Made by a program: the position numbers and the translations under genes
From: Maribacter caenipelagi
Lineage (GTDB): Bacteria; Bacteroidota; Bacteroidia; Flavobacteriales; Flavobacteriaceae
Reading direction: 5' to 3'
DNA length: 64,000 bases
Assembly: GCF_004364175.1 (NCBI RefSeq)
Contig: NZ_SNZW01000011.1
Span: 744,001 to 808,000, forward strand
Notes under the pieces: generated by a model
Databases searched by the model: none
What the model was told of the DNA's origin: nothing
What the model saw: the letters and a program-made list of their open reading frames with translations, nothing else
Shown: piece by piece, positions 18,135 to 26,683 of the stretch
How the letters are laid out: every line of letters starts with the position of its first letter
How positions within the stretch are numbered: the stretch's first letter is position 1

Positions 18135-18841
18135 TGCAATGTATTGTCATAGAAGATCAACCACCAGCACAACGAGTGTTGAAAAAATATATTAATGATA
18201 TTGGTAGTTTAGAGCTTAAGGCAACTTTTGCAGACGCACTTTCTGCCGTTGACTATCTTAAGACAGAAAAAATCGATTTAATTTTTCTGGATATTCATTT
18301 GCCAAAGATTTCAGGTTTAGAATTTTTAAAAGTTATAAAACATGAGCCTAATGTAATTTTGACAACTGCTTTTTCTGAATATGCTTTAGAGAGTTATGAT
18401 TTTGGCGTAGTAGATTATCTTTTGAAGCCGTTTTCTTTTGAACGCTTTGTTCAAGCAGTGAATAAAGTACAGAGATTAGAAAGTGACTTCAAACAAGAAA
18501 GAACATTAGCTGAGAAAAACCCGCTTTCAAATGTCATTTTTATAAAATCTGGATATGAACATATTAAAATAGAAGTAGGTGACATTTGTTACATTCGTTC
18601 AGATTCAGATTATACTGAAATTCATACAAAAGACCAGAGACATCTTTCTCAAGAAACATTACGTTACTGGCAAGTATATTTGGATCCACAAAAATTCTCA
18701 AGAATACATAAATCGTACATCTTGAACATTACTAAAATTTATAAGATCAACGCAAACCAAGTGATATTAAAAAACAATGAAACCTTACCTATTGGTAGAG
18801 CTTTTAAAGAAGAGTTTATGAAATTAGTTATAAAAGAATAG
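18131..18841 (+). CDS. LytTR-family response regulator
   Basis: 236 residues. Receiver domain at 1-120 with acidic pocket (Glu8, Asp9), phospho-acceptor Asp54 (FLDIHLP), and KPF with Lys99. LytTR DNA-binding domain at about 135-236, with IKSGYEHIKIEVGDICYIRSD and the RIHKSYILNI motif. It should be phosphorylated by the kinase encoded just upstream and bind direct repeats; such a repeat lies at 16989-17018. A terminator follows. Confidence 0.95.
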   Translation: MMQCIVIEDQPPAQRVLKKYINDIGSLELKATFADALSAVDYLKTEKIDLIFLDIHLPKISGLEFLKVIKHEPNVILTTAFSEYALESYDFGVVDYLLKPFSFERFVQAVNKVQRLESDFKQERTLAEKNPLSNVIFIKSGYEHIKIEVGDICYIRSDSDYTEIHTKDQRHLSQETLRYWQVYLDPQKFSRIHKSYILNITKIYKINANQVILKNNETLPIGRAFKEEFMKLVIKE

Positions 18842-18860
18842 GTTGTTAATTGTATTAAAC

Positions 18861-18890
18861 AAAAAAGCCCCTTTTGCAAGGGGCTTTTTT
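18861..18890 (+). terminator. Terminator after the LytTR operon
   Basis: AAAAAAGCCCC / GGGGCTTTTTT stem with loop TTTTGCAA. Symmetrical, so it may also stop minus-strand transcription of the small ORF at 18931-19053. Confidence 0.92.
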
Positions 18891-18930
18891 AAAAGTAATT
18901 TTTTTACAATAAGGGTTTGGTATTAAAAGG

Positions 18931-19053
18931 TTAGACAATCCCTATTAGGGCTAAAAAAGCTCCTACAACAACAACTGCTAAAAATGCATGCATTGCAATA
19001 ACGAGCACGGATAGATACGTTTCTACTCCGGTTTTAAATGATAAATTGTTCAT
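18931..19053 (-). CDS. Small membrane protein (40 aa), unrecognised
   Basis: ATG at 19053 to TAA at 18931. Residues 1-13 are polar (MNNLSFKTGVETY), and residues 14-40 are a continuous hydrophobic segment with alanine, valine and glycine, ending directly at the stop. It lies in an otherwise gene-free 760-base gap, followed by a terminator hairpin at 18861-18890. Repeated TTTTACA motifs lie 79-96 bases upstream, similar to those before the next small ORF. No family recognised. Confidence 0.5.
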   Translation of the reverse strand: MNNLSFKTGVETYLSVLVIAMHAFLAVVVVGAFLALIGIV

Positions 19054-19131
19054 AACATTACCTACTTTAAAGTTACACTACTAAAGTTAGTTGAATTAGG
19101 CAACAATTCCATATAAAATGTTGTAAAACTC

Positions 19132-19149
19132 TCTTAGATAGATGTAAAA
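19132..19149 (-). promoter_or_regulatory. Paired TTTTACA motifs upstream of a small ORF
   Basis: On the minus strand TTTTACA occurs twice (19143-19149 and 19132-19138), 11 bases apart. Similar clustered motifs precede the small ORF at 19288-19419. Role unknown. Confidence 0.3.
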
Positions 19150-19287
19150 TCTTACAATTTAGTGGTAGGGGGTTTTTGAATTGTGCATTTCAACCTTAAA
19201 AAAGGTATCTCATTGATAATTGAAATTCAACACTTTATAGCCTCTTACTACTCATTGTAGCATTTGTCGGTAATATTATGGTAGAAT

Positions 19288-19419
19288 CTATTTAATTAGA
19301 TTTAACCAATCGGCTATTCCTGCTAAGGGTACTGATAAAAGTATTATTACCAAGCAGGTAATCATTAATTTAAGAAATCCATTGAGTATTTTAACTCCTG
19401 AAGTTAGTTCTTGTTCCAT
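19288..19419 (-). CDS. Small membrane protein (43 aa), unrecognised
   Basis: ATG at 19419 to TAG at 19288. A polar start (MEQELTSGVKILNG) is followed by one hydrophobic helix (residues 15-37) with a Cys in LMITCLVIILLSVP and a short polar end. It resembles the 40-residue ORF 235 bases downstream in size and layout, but sequence identity is low. Three T/C-TTTACA motifs lie 53-104 bases upstream. No family recognised; expression is unproven. Confidence 0.45.
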   Translation of the reverse strand: MEQELTSGVKILNGFLKLMITCLVIILLSVPLAGIADWLNLIK

Positions 19420-19471
19420 AATCATTGTTCTATTGTTCTATAGTCAATATGGTAGATCTAACCTAAAGTGC

Positions 19472-19523
19472 TGTAAAGTAGCGTTGTAAAATCGATTAAC
19501 GTATTAAAAATGCCTTTGTAAAG
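19472..19523 (-). promoter_or_regulatory. Cluster of three (T/C)TTTACA motifs upstream of a small ORF
   Basis: On the minus strand CTTTACA at 19472-19478, TTTTACA at 19485-19491 and CTTTACA at 19517-19523. Possible binding sites; no regulator is identified. Confidence 0.3.
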
Positions 19524-19600
19524 TAAAGTTCCGGAAAATCAGCTTTTAGTTTTAGGACTTGTCTATTACGTAATTTGGAGGTGCATTAACTGAAATTACT

Positions 19601-20848
19601 TCAATTATTTGATATTAAAACTGAATTTAATTCAGCAACGATACGTGTGGTGGCACCAGCTTTTTCTTTGATGTAGTCTGTATTAATTCGCCCAATCTTT
19701 GATCTGTAGTCATTACTATTAAAGCACTTGTCTACAACCTCTTGAAATTGGCTATTGCTTTTTATAGAAATGACTCCGCCTAATTGTACTAACTCTTCCG
19801 CCTCGGCAAATCCGTCAAACTGCGGACCGATGACAACTGGTACTCCAAAAACAGCAGGTTCTAATGTATTGTGTAGCCCCGTAACAAAACCACCACCAAC
19901 ATAGGCGATATCTGCATAGCTGTAAATTTTAGTTAAAAGACCAATAGTGTCAATGACTAAGACTTCGCAATTTTCTAAATCACCATGTTCAAGATTTGTA
20001 TAACGAACAACCTTTTTATTTATAGATTGAATTATTTCTTGAATATGATTGTCTTTAATAGTATGCGGCGCTATAACAAACTTAATAGGGTGTGTGTTGT
20101 TATTGATATAGTCGATGATATTTTTTTCATCTTCAGCCCACGTGCTTCCGGCAACAAAGCAAAATTGATCTTTCTTAAAACGCTTCATGAAATCTAATTC
20201 GTTATCACTTTTTACTATTTCACTTACTCTATCAAATCGAGTATCTCCAGCAATAGTTACATTGGTAAACCCGACGGAATTCAATAATGATTTTGATTTT
20301 TTATTCTGTACAAAAAAGTGCGTGAAGTTATTTAATGCGTTGCGCATAAAACCACCATACCACTTAAAATAAATTTGATTGTCTTTAAATAATGCTGAAA
20401 TTAAATAGGTAGGAGTATCAGCCTTTTTTAAGGCATTTAAGTAATTAGGCCATATTTCATATTTTATAAAAACGGCAATATCTGGGTGTGCGTCTGTCAA
20501 AAAGGACTTTACTTTCCGTTTTGTATCCATTGGTAGGTAGCAAATAACATCAGCTATTTTGCTATTCTTTTTTACTTCATATCCTGACGGAGAAAAAAAG
20601 GTAAGTACTATTTTATGTGTAGGATGATGAATTTTTAATTGTTCAATAACAGGCAAACCTTGCTCGTACTCTCCTAACGATGCGGCATGAATCCAAATGA
20701 CTTTATCTTCTTTAGAAATAGATTGATTAAGTAGTGAAATAGTCTCTTTTCTTCCTTTTACAAATAGCGATAGCTTTGAATTAACTAGTGCCAATACATT
20801 TATAATGGCAGATGCGCTTATGACGAGAAGGTTATAGAGAAAGTACAA
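19601..20848 (-). CDS. waaA: 3-deoxy-D-manno-octulosonic acid transferase (GT30)
   Basis: 415 residues, usual for the family. An N-terminal membrane anchor (about 4-22) is followed by a Rossmann domain with the catalytic-glutamate motif HAASLGEYEQGLP (Glu60), the acceptor-side domain with VAGSTWAEDE, and the donor-binding segment YVGGGFVTGLHNTLEPAVFG. It adds Kdo from CMP-Kdo to lipid A precursor at the inner face of the cytoplasmic membrane. Divergent from the DegT aminotransferase gene, with about 90 bases between them. Confidence 0.96.
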   Translation of the reverse strand: MYFLYNLLVISASAIINVLALVNSKLSLFVKGRKETISLLNQSISKEDKVIWIHAASLGEYEQGLPVIEQLKIHHPTHKIVLTFFSPSGYEVKKNSKIADVICYLPMDTKRKVKSFLTDAHPDIAVFIKYEIWPNYLNALKKADTPTYLISALFKDNQIYFKWYGGFMRNALNNFTHFFVQNKKSKSLLNSVGFTNVTIAGDTRFDRVSEIVKSDNELDFMKRFKKDQFCFVAGSTWAEDEKNIIDYINNNTHPIKFVIAPHTIKDNHIQEIIQSINKKVVRYTNLEHGDLENCEVLVIDTIGLLTKIYSYADIAYVGGGFVTGLHNTLEPAVFGVPVVIGPQFDGFAEAEELVQLGGVISIKSNSQFQEVVDKCFNSNDYRSKIGRINTDYIKEKAGATTRIVAELNSVLISNN

Positions 20849-20906
20849 ACTGATGCTTTTGGGCTAAATTACGTTTCTTTCCATAAAATTACTGTCCTCT
20901 GTTTCG

Positions 20907-20914
20907 TATTTTTG
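20907..20914 (+). promoter_or_regulatory. -7 promoter element for the DegT aminotransferase gene
   Basis: TATTTTTG, a full match to TAnnTTTG, 24 bases before the start codon. Confidence 0.6.
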
Positions 20915-20938
20915 TACCGCTTCATGTAATTACAACAG

Positions 20939-22093
20939 ATGAAAAAGATACAAATGGTTGACCTAGGCGGTCAATACCAAGAAATTAAAGATCAAGTAAA
21001 TACTTCTATAACTCAGATTTTAGAAACGTCGGCATTTATAAACGGACCAGAAGTTCATGCTTTTCAAAAAGAGCTAGAAGATTACCTTCAGGTTAAGCAT
21101 GTAATACCATGTGCTAATGGTACCGATGCTTTGCAAATTGCAATGATGGGTTTAGGTTTGAAACCTGGAGATGAGGTGATAACGGCAGATTTTACTTTTG
21201 CTGCAACAGTAGAAGTAATTGCATTGTTGCAACTAACACCGGTTTTGGTAGATGTTTATCCAGACACCTTCAATATTAATATAGAAGCGATTGAAAAAGC
21301 AATAACACCAAAAACGAAGGCTATAGTTCCGGTTCACTTGTTTGGTCAATGTGCCAATATGGACGCTATTCTTGAATTGGCAAAAAAACATCATTTATAT
21401 GTAATTGAAGATAATGCCCAGGCGATCGGAGCTAAATATCTTTCAAAAGATGGTACAAAGCATATGGCCGGTAGCATGGGGCATGTAGGTGCAACATCAT
21501 TCTTTCCTTCTAAAAACTTAGGTTGTTATGGCGATGGGGGTGCAATTTTCACCAATGATGATGATTTAGCGCATACTTTGCGTGGTATTGTAAATCATGG
21601 TATGTACGAACGTTACCATCATGATGTAGTTGGGGTAAATTCAAGATTAGATTCGATACAGGCTGCAGTGTTACGAGCGAAATTGCCCAAATTAGACGGT
21701 TATTGCGAAGCTAGAAGAAATGCAGCAAGAGCGTATTCAAAAGCATTTGAAGTTCAAGAAAATATTATAACACCGGTAACGGTAAATAATTGTGAAGGTA
21801 TTTGCGATGTGTGCGATTGTCATGTTTTTCATCAATATACTTTGAGAATTACAAATGGTAAAAGAGATGAATTAGGACAATTTTTAGCTAAAAATGAAGT
21901 TCCTTTTGGTGTTTACTACCCAATTCCGTTACATAAGCAGAAAGCTTATCTAGATGATCGCTATAACGAAGCAGATTTTCCGGTGACGAATCAATTGGTG
22001 ACAGAAGTATTGTCTTTACCGATGCATACAGAATTAGATGAAGAACAGATTAACTATATAACGGAGTTAATTATCGGATTTGTTAACGGGTAA
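20939..22093 (+). CDS. DegT/DnrJ/EryC1/StrS family aminotransferase
   Basis: 384 residues, fold type I PLP enzyme for sugar amination. Visible: GTDALQIAMM (cofactor phosphate region), Asp158 in EDNAQA, and the PLP lysine Lys192 in SFFPSKNLGCYGDGG. It should transfer an amino group from glutamate to a nucleotide-linked keto sugar used in surface polysaccharide. A cysteine-rich insertion, CEGICDVCDC (Cys285, 289, 292, 294), sits just before HVFHQYTLRI, where most relatives have no cysteines. galE follows 44 bases later with its own -7 element. Confidence 0.93.
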   Translation: MKKIQMVDLGGQYQEIKDQVNTSITQILETSAFINGPEVHAFQKELEDYLQVKHVIPCANGTDALQIAMMGLGLKPGDEVITADFTFAATVEVIALLQLTPVLVDVYPDTFNINIEAIEKAITPKTKAIVPVHLFGQCANMDAILELAKKHHLYVIEDNAQAIGAKYLSKDGTKHMAGSMGHVGATSFFPSKNLGCYGDGGAIFTNDDDLAHTLRGIVNHGMYERYHHDVVGVNSRLDSIQAAVLRAKLPKLDGYCEARRNAARAYSKAFEVQENIITPVTVNNCEGICDVCDCHVFHQYTLRITNGKRDELGQFLAKNEVPFGVYYPIPLHKQKAYLDDRYNEADFPVTNQLVTEVLSLPMHTELDEEQINYITELIIGFVNG

Positions 22094-22106
22094 TAGTGTA
22101 GTTTTT

Positions 22107-22114
22107 TAAATTTG
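22107..22114 (+). promoter_or_regulatory. -7 promoter element for galE
   Basis: TAAATTTG, matching TAnnTTTG, 23 bases before the galE start. Confidence 0.5.
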
Positions 22115-22137
22115 ATAACGTTCAAATAGCATTATAA

Positions 22138-23154
22138 ATGAAAGTATTAGTAACAGGCGGATTAGGTTTTATTGGTTCACACACAGTAGTGGAGCTACAA
22201 AACAAAGGGTTCGAAGTGGTCATTATAGATGATTGCTCTAACTCTAATGAAAATGTACTTGATGGTATTAAAGCTATCACGGGTAAAAAGCCGCTCTTTG
22301 AAAAGTTAGATTTAAAAGAAAAGCATAAAGTTGAAGACTTTTTTCAACGCTATCAAGATGTTACCGGTGTTATTCATTTTGCAGCTTCTAAAGCAGTAGG
22401 CGAAAGTGTTGAAAAACCACTTTTGTACTATGAGAACAACATAGGGACTTTAGTATACATCTTAAAAGAACTATGTAAAAAGAATAAGGCTAGTTTTATA
22501 TTTAGCTCTTCTTGTACGGTTTACGGTCAAGCAGATAAAATGCCGATTACAGAAGATGCGCCAGTTAAGGTTGCAGAATCGCCATACGGTAATACAAAGC
22601 AAATGGGCGAAGAAATCATAGCTGATACTTGTAAAGTAACACCTGGATTAAATGCAATTGCATTACGTTATTTTAACCCAATGGGAGCACACCCAAGTGG
22701 AGAGATTGGTGAATTGCCAATAGGTGTTCCTCAAAATTTGGTGCCGTTTATTACACAAACTGGTATTGGATTAAGAGATCAGTTATCCGTTTTTGGTGAT
22801 GATTATCCTACGCCAGATGGAACTTGTATAAGAGATTATATCTATGTTGTAGATTTGGCTAAAGCTCATGTTGTAGCTTTAGAGCGTTTGCTTAATGGTA
22901 AAAATGAGTCTAATTATGAGGTTTTCAATGTTGGTACTGGTACAGGTAGTTCTGTGTTAGAGGCTATACAAAGTTTTGAAAAAGTTTCTGGCAGAAAATT
23001 GAATTATAAGATAGTAGATAGAAGACCGGGTGATATTACAACTGCTTATGCAGATACAACCAAAGCGAATAAAGTTTTAGGTTGGAAAGCAGAATATACT
23101 TTAGAAGAAGCAATGAATTACGCGTGGATCTGGGAACAGAAAATACGAGACTGA
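22138..23154 (+). CDS. galE: UDP-glucose 4-epimerase
   Basis: 338 residues, the normal length. NAD-binding motif TGGLGFIGSH at residues 6-15, catalytic Ser-Tyr-Lys set (SSSCTVYG at 123-130, Tyr150 and Lys154 in SPYGNTK), and the substrate region ALRYFNPMGAHPSG. It interconverts UDP-glucose and UDP-galactose for glycan synthesis and galactose use. The gene lies with waaA and the DegT aminotransferase, giving a small surface-sugar neighbourhood. A strong terminator follows. Confidence 0.97.
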   Translation: MKVLVTGGLGFIGSHTVVELQNKGFEVVIIDDCSNSNENVLDGIKAITGKKPLFEKLDLKEKHKVEDFFQRYQDVTGVIHFAASKAVGESVEKPLLYYENNIGTLVYILKELCKKNKASFIFSSSCTVYGQADKMPITEDAPVKVAESPYGNTKQMGEEIIADTCKVTPGLNAIALRYFNPMGAHPSGEIGELPIGVPQNLVPFITQTGIGLRDQLSVFGDDYPTPDGTCIRDYIYVVDLAKAHVVALERLLNGKNESNYEVFNVGTGTGSSVLEAIQSFEKVSGRKLNYKIVDRRPGDITTAYADTTKANKVLGWKAEYTLEEAMNYAWIWEQKIRD

Positions 23155-23176
23155 TTTTTTCAAGGTTAACAATATA

Positions 23177-23210
23177 AATAAGGGGAAATATGGCTATATT
23201 TCCCCTTATT
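23177..23210 (+). terminator. Terminator after galE
   Basis: Perfect 15-base stem AATAAGGGGAAATAT / ATATTTCCCCTTATT with a GGCT loop. Confidence 0.88.
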
Positions 23211-23230
23211 TAATTTAAAGACCACCTCTT

Positions 23231-24502
23231 ATGAAAAAATCATTATTTCTTCTTGTACTTCTTTCTTTTACAGTAGCCACAGCTCAAAATACATACCTTC
23301 AATGCGGTAAAATTGTGGATGTTGAATCGGGTAAAATTATGTCTGAGAAAACGATTGTTATTTCAGGTAATCAGATTACAGAAATTAAAAATGGTTATGT
23401 AACGGGAGGTGATCAAGATCAGGTGGTAGATTTAAAGTCTAAGACCATTTTGCCAGGTTTTATAGATATGCATGTTCATATTGAAAGTGAATCTAGTCCG
23501 TCAAGATATTTAGAGGCTTTTACCAGGAATGAAGCCGATGTAGCATTTGAATCTACGGTATATGCAAAAAGAACTTTAATGGCGGGCTTTACAACCGTAC
23601 GTGATTTAGGTGGCTCGGGAGTAAATATTGCCTTGAAGAAAGCAATAAATAAAGGTACAGTAGTTGGTCCGCGAATTTTTACAGCTGGTAAAGCACTTGC
23701 TACTACTGGTGGTCATGCAGATCCAACTAATGGTAGAAGTAATGAGTTAATGGGTGATCCAGGGCCGAAAGAAGGTGTTGTTAATTCTCCTGAAGATGGT
23801 AAAAAGGCGGTTCGTCAACGTTATAAAGAAGGTGCAGATGTTATTAAGATAACTGCTACTGGTGGTGTTTTAAGTGTGGCGAAAAGTGGTCAGAATCCTC
23901 AGTTTACTATCGAAGAAATAAAAGCTATTACAGAAACGGCTAAGGATTATGGTATGCTTACTGCGGCTCATGCACATGGTGATGAAGGTATGCAAAGAGC
24001 AATTTTAGGAGGAATAAAAACTATTGAACATGGTACCTTAATGTCTGAAGAAACGATGGACTTAATGATTAAGCATAAAACGTTTATGGTGCCTACAATA
24101 TCTGCAGGTCAGGAAGCGGCTAGACTAGCTAAAATACCTAACTACCTGCCGCCTGTTGTAGCTAAGAAAGCTTTGGAGATCGGACCTAAATTAAATGCAA
24201 CATTTGCAAAGGCTTATAAAAAAGGGGTGAGTATTGCTTTTGGTACTGATTCTGGGGTATCACCTCATGGAGATAATGCAAAAGAGTTTGTGTATATGCA
24301 CAAAGCAGGTATGCCTATTATAGAGGCATTGCGTTCTGCAACGATAACTAATGCAATGCTTTTAGGCGAGAATGAATTAGGTCAAATAAAAGAGGGGTAT
24401 ATAGCCGATATTGTTGCTGTAAATGAAAATCCCTTAGAAAATGTAGAAACATTGACAGAAGTAATATTTGTTATGAAAGAGGGCGTTGTATATAAGCAAT
24501 AA
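23231..24502 (+). CDS. Exported amidohydrolase (Xaa-Pro/Xaa-Arg dipeptidase-like)
   Basis: 423 residues. A signal peptide is cleaved near ATAQN (residue 19), so the enzyme is probably periplasmic. Amidohydrolase-superfamily metal site: GFIDMHVH (His81, His83), a probable carboxylated lysine in ADVIKITATGG, histidines in AAHAHGDEG and TIEHGT, and Asp in FGTDSGV. The closest characterised relatives cut N-acyl or dipeptide bonds (imidazolonepropionase-like group); the true substrate cannot be read from sequence. A 117-residue hypothetical follows after 48 bases. Confidence 0.88.
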   Translation: MKKSLFLLVLLSFTVATAQNTYLQCGKIVDVESGKIMSEKTIVISGNQITEIKNGYVTGGDQDQVVDLKSKTILPGFIDMHVHIESESSPSRYLEAFTRNEADVAFESTVYAKRTLMAGFTTVRDLGGSGVNIALKKAINKGTVVGPRIFTAGKALATTGGHADPTNGRSNELMGDPGPKEGVVNSPEDGKKAVRQRYKEGADVIKITATGGVLSVAKSGQNPQFTIEEIKAITETAKDYGMLTAAHAHGDEGMQRAILGGIKTIEHGTLMSEETMDLMIKHKTFMVPTISAGQEAARLAKIPNYLPPVVAKKALEIGPKLNATFAKAYKKGVSIAFGTDSGVSPHGDNAKEFVYMHKAGMPIIEALRSATITNAMLLGENELGQIKEGYIADIVAVNENPLENVETLTEVIFVMKEGVVYKQ

Positions 24503-24550
24503 ACTTTTAGATTGCATTCTGTTTGATGGAGTAAAGAATATAGGAGTGAC

Positions 24551-24904
24551 ATGAAGCTAAATGTTGATAATAGTGAGCAATTAATGCAAGTTGCCATTGA
24601 GGATTCGCTTTTTGATAAATTGAAGTATCAGGTTGAGAAGGATTTTCTTCTTGCCAATATTCCTCTGCAAATACCTAAAACATTAGGTTATTCTGAGTTT
24701 ATTGCGCTTATTCGTGAGAAGGTATATTACTTAATGATGGAGCATTTTGCTGAATATCTAAACTTAATGTATATCATAGACATTCCAGAAAGTGCATTTC
24801 AGAATATTGAAATCACCGATACTGTTGATGTGGCAGATCAGATTACATTATTGGTTTTAAAGCGGGAGTATAAAAAGGTGTGGTATCGTAATCGATATCA
24901 ATAA
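24551..24904 (+). CDS. Conserved-looking hypothetical protein (117 aa)
   Basis: Soluble, acidic, with no signal peptide, membrane segment or cysteine. It opens with an amphipathic stretch (MQVAIEDSLFDKLKYQVEKDF), has an aromatic-rich middle (KVYYLMMEHFAEYLNLMY) and ends in basic residues (KREYKKVWYRNRY). I do not recognise a family. Codon use resembles its neighbours and it is co-directional with the amidohydrolase, so I take it as real. It converges on the acyltransferase-like gene with only 7 bases between. Confidence 0.7.
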   Translation: MKLNVDNSEQLMQVAIEDSLFDKLKYQVEKDFLLANIPLQIPKTLGYSEFIALIREKVYYLMMEHFAEYLNLMYIIDIPESAFQNIEITDTVDVADQITLLVLKREYKKVWYRNRYQ

Positions 24905-24911
24905 TGCTACT

Positions 24912-26015
24912 TTATACTTTTATGTATACTCCTTTTTTATCCATAATATAACCAACAAGCCAGCAGGTGAACATAATCCATAAGGCAAATATCAGTGAGC
25001 CGAAATAATTCCCAGCTGTAGCAATGAAAATATTGTCTGCTATCCAATTATAAGCGTTTGTTCCTTTCATAGATATCTCTGCCAAGCTAATAATGAACAG
25101 TTCTGATAATAGATAGATGAATAGCGTATTTTTGCCAAATACTTCAAAGAAATAAGTCCATTTACCGGGTTTAGACATATCTAGTAAATAGATTAAAATA
25201 GCTATAACAAAAATGTCAATTCCGCTAGTTAACAATACAAAAGAGCTAGACCATAGTTTTTTGTTGAATGGGAATATTAAATCCCACGCAAATCCAGCAA
25301 CAACTAACAGACCAGCAACCATAATAAGTTTGGCTATCGTTTCAAAATTTTGACCACTCTTTTGAATGAATTTACCTGTAAAGTATCCTGCAATGACATT
25401 TACGATAGCGGGCAATGTACTTAATAATCCTTCCGGATCAAAAGCTACGCCACCATTACCATGGTACATATGATCTGCGCCAATAAGAAATTTATCAAAT
25501 TTTAATACCGCATTACCGGTTAAAGAGAAATCGCCAAATACCAATAATATTATATGATAGCCTATCAAAGCCAAAGCGCTAAAGATTAAAACAGATTTTG
25601 TTTTAAAAAAATGAATTAGAATTGACGCAAATAGGTAACACAATGCAATTCGCTGTAATACCCCGAAAATTCTGGTTTCGGCAATCGGTTTTAAGCTGCC
25701 ATCTTCAAAAAAAGGAAACCAATACATTAAAAAACCTAATAAAAAAATGATAGAAAAACGCTTAAAAACTTTTTTTAAAAATGCACTGCTAGCTTCAGTT
25801 TCGTATTTTTTCATACTAAAGCTCATGGCATTACCAACCACAAATAAAAAGGTAGGGAAGACTAAATCGGTAAGTGTAAATCCGTTCCAGACAGCATGTT
25901 TCAGAATTCCAAAACTAGTATCTCCGTTTCCGGGGGAGTTAACAATAATCATGAGGGCTACATCCATCCCTCTAAAGACATCTAGCGAAAGATATCGATT
26001 TTTAAGTTTGCTCAT
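24912..26015 (-). CDS. Heparan-alpha-glucosaminide N-acetyltransferase-like membrane protein (DUF5009/HGSNAT group)
   Basis: 367 residues from the preferred start. The opening RYLSLDVFRGMDVALMIIVN is the family signature, followed by about ten membrane segments (GILKHAVWNGFTLTDLVFP, FLLGFLMYWFPFF, RIALCYLFASILIHFF and so on). Members are related to the lysosomal enzyme that acetylates heparan glucosamine across a membrane; bacterial substrates are mostly unknown, probably cell-surface sugars. The frame extends to 26048, but the Met at 26015 directly precedes the conserved block. It follows the small barrel gene on the same strand. Confidence 0.87.
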   Translation of the reverse strand: MSKLKNRYLSLDVFRGMDVALMIIVNSPGNGDTSFGILKHAVWNGFTLTDLVFPTFLFVVGNAMSFSMKKYETEASSAFLKKVFKRFSIIFLLGFLMYWFPFFEDGSLKPIAETRIFGVLQRIALCYLFASILIHFFKTKSVLIFSALALIGYHIILLVFGDFSLTGNAVLKFDKFLIGADHMYHGNGGVAFDPEGLLSTLPAIVNVIAGYFTGKFIQKSGQNFETIAKLIMVAGLLVVAGFAWDLIFPFNKKLWSSSFVLLTSGIDIFVIAILIYLLDMSKPGKWTYFFEVFGKNTLFIYLLSELFIISLAEISMKGTNAYNWIADNIFIATAGNYFGSLIFALWIMFTCWLVGYIMDKKGVYIKV

Positions 26016-26050
26016 TGTGGTTGGTTTGGTATATTGAAAGGTAATCAATT

Positions 26051-26566
26051 TTAGAAATAAACACGAACAAACGGCATTAGCGCATTGCCATAAATACTTT
26101 TGTTATCATCATAGAGTAAATCGTACCGAAGACCGATCGTTACATTTCTTGTGCTGTAACCGGCACCTATAAAAAATGCAGGTAACCAATAATTATCTTC
26201 TATATCTATGGTTGATGTGGCTATAATTCTATTTATGCGTAATTGTTCAAATTCTCCAGAAAGCTGTATTTGTGGTATGGGGTTGTATAATGAGAGAACA
26301 CTACCACCATAAGCCAATAATTTATCTTCATCGTACTTTGCATAATTGAAGCTTAAACTTGCGCCAGAGGCAAATTGTTCGTTAAATTGATAAACAGCAC
26401 TGGGTGCAATAGATCCATTAAATCCATTATTTGTGAATCCTAATCCAATACTTCCGCCAAATCTTACGTTATTCCAGAAATCAGCATTGCTATTTGAAGA
26501 TTGAGCAAGTGTACAAGTGATATTTATTGTTGCTAGCCCTATGAAAAATATTATTTTAAAGTTCAT
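26051..26566 (-). CDS. Small outer-membrane beta-barrel-like protein
   Basis: 171 residues from the preferred start MNFKIIFFIGLA, giving a signal peptide that ends at CTLAQ. The mature part has alternating beta strands with glycine and aromatic girdles (GSIGLGFTNNGFNGSI, FIGAGYSTRNVTIGLRYDLLYD) and a C-terminal aromatic residue (FVRVYF), as in eight-strand barrels. Relatives next to odhA are sometimes labelled alpha-ketoglutarate decarboxylase, which the sequence does not support. It is divergent from odhA. The open frame extends to 26614. Confidence 0.75.
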   Translation of the reverse strand: MNFKIIFFIGLATINITCTLAQSSNSNADFWNNVRFGGSIGLGFTNNGFNGSIAPSAVYQFNEQFASGASLSFNYAKYDEDKLLAYGGSVLSLYNPIPQIQLSGEFEQLRINRIIATSTIDIEDNYWLPAFFIGAGYSTRNVTIGLRYDLLYDDNKSIYGNALMPFVRVYF

Positions 26567-26640
26567 TTGATGATTTTGTTTTAAAGTTTCATTTTTTTCA
26601 ATAATACATAGCAATATATCGTTAGATATTGTAAATGTTG

Positions 26641-26648
26641 TATTTTTG
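26641..26648 (+). promoter_or_regulatory. -7 promoter element for the odhA-odhB operon
   Basis: TATTTTTG, matching TAnnTTTG, 35 bases before the E1 start. Confidence 0.6.
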
Positions 26649-26683
26649 TTAGAAGTTTATTCTAAAGATACAGAAAGTAATTC

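Noticed and set aside
19193-19210. A 17-base match (CCTTAAAAAAGGTATCT) between here and the region before tRNA-Ser (about 33129-33145).
   Set aside because: Low-complexity AT-rich text; about one such match is expected by chance in a window of this size. No further similarity around it.
26051-26566. Naming the small barrel protein alpha-ketoglutarate decarboxylase.
   Set aside because: It is 171 residues, with a signal peptide and beta strands and no thiamine-binding motif; the name seems to come only from the neighbouring odhA gene.
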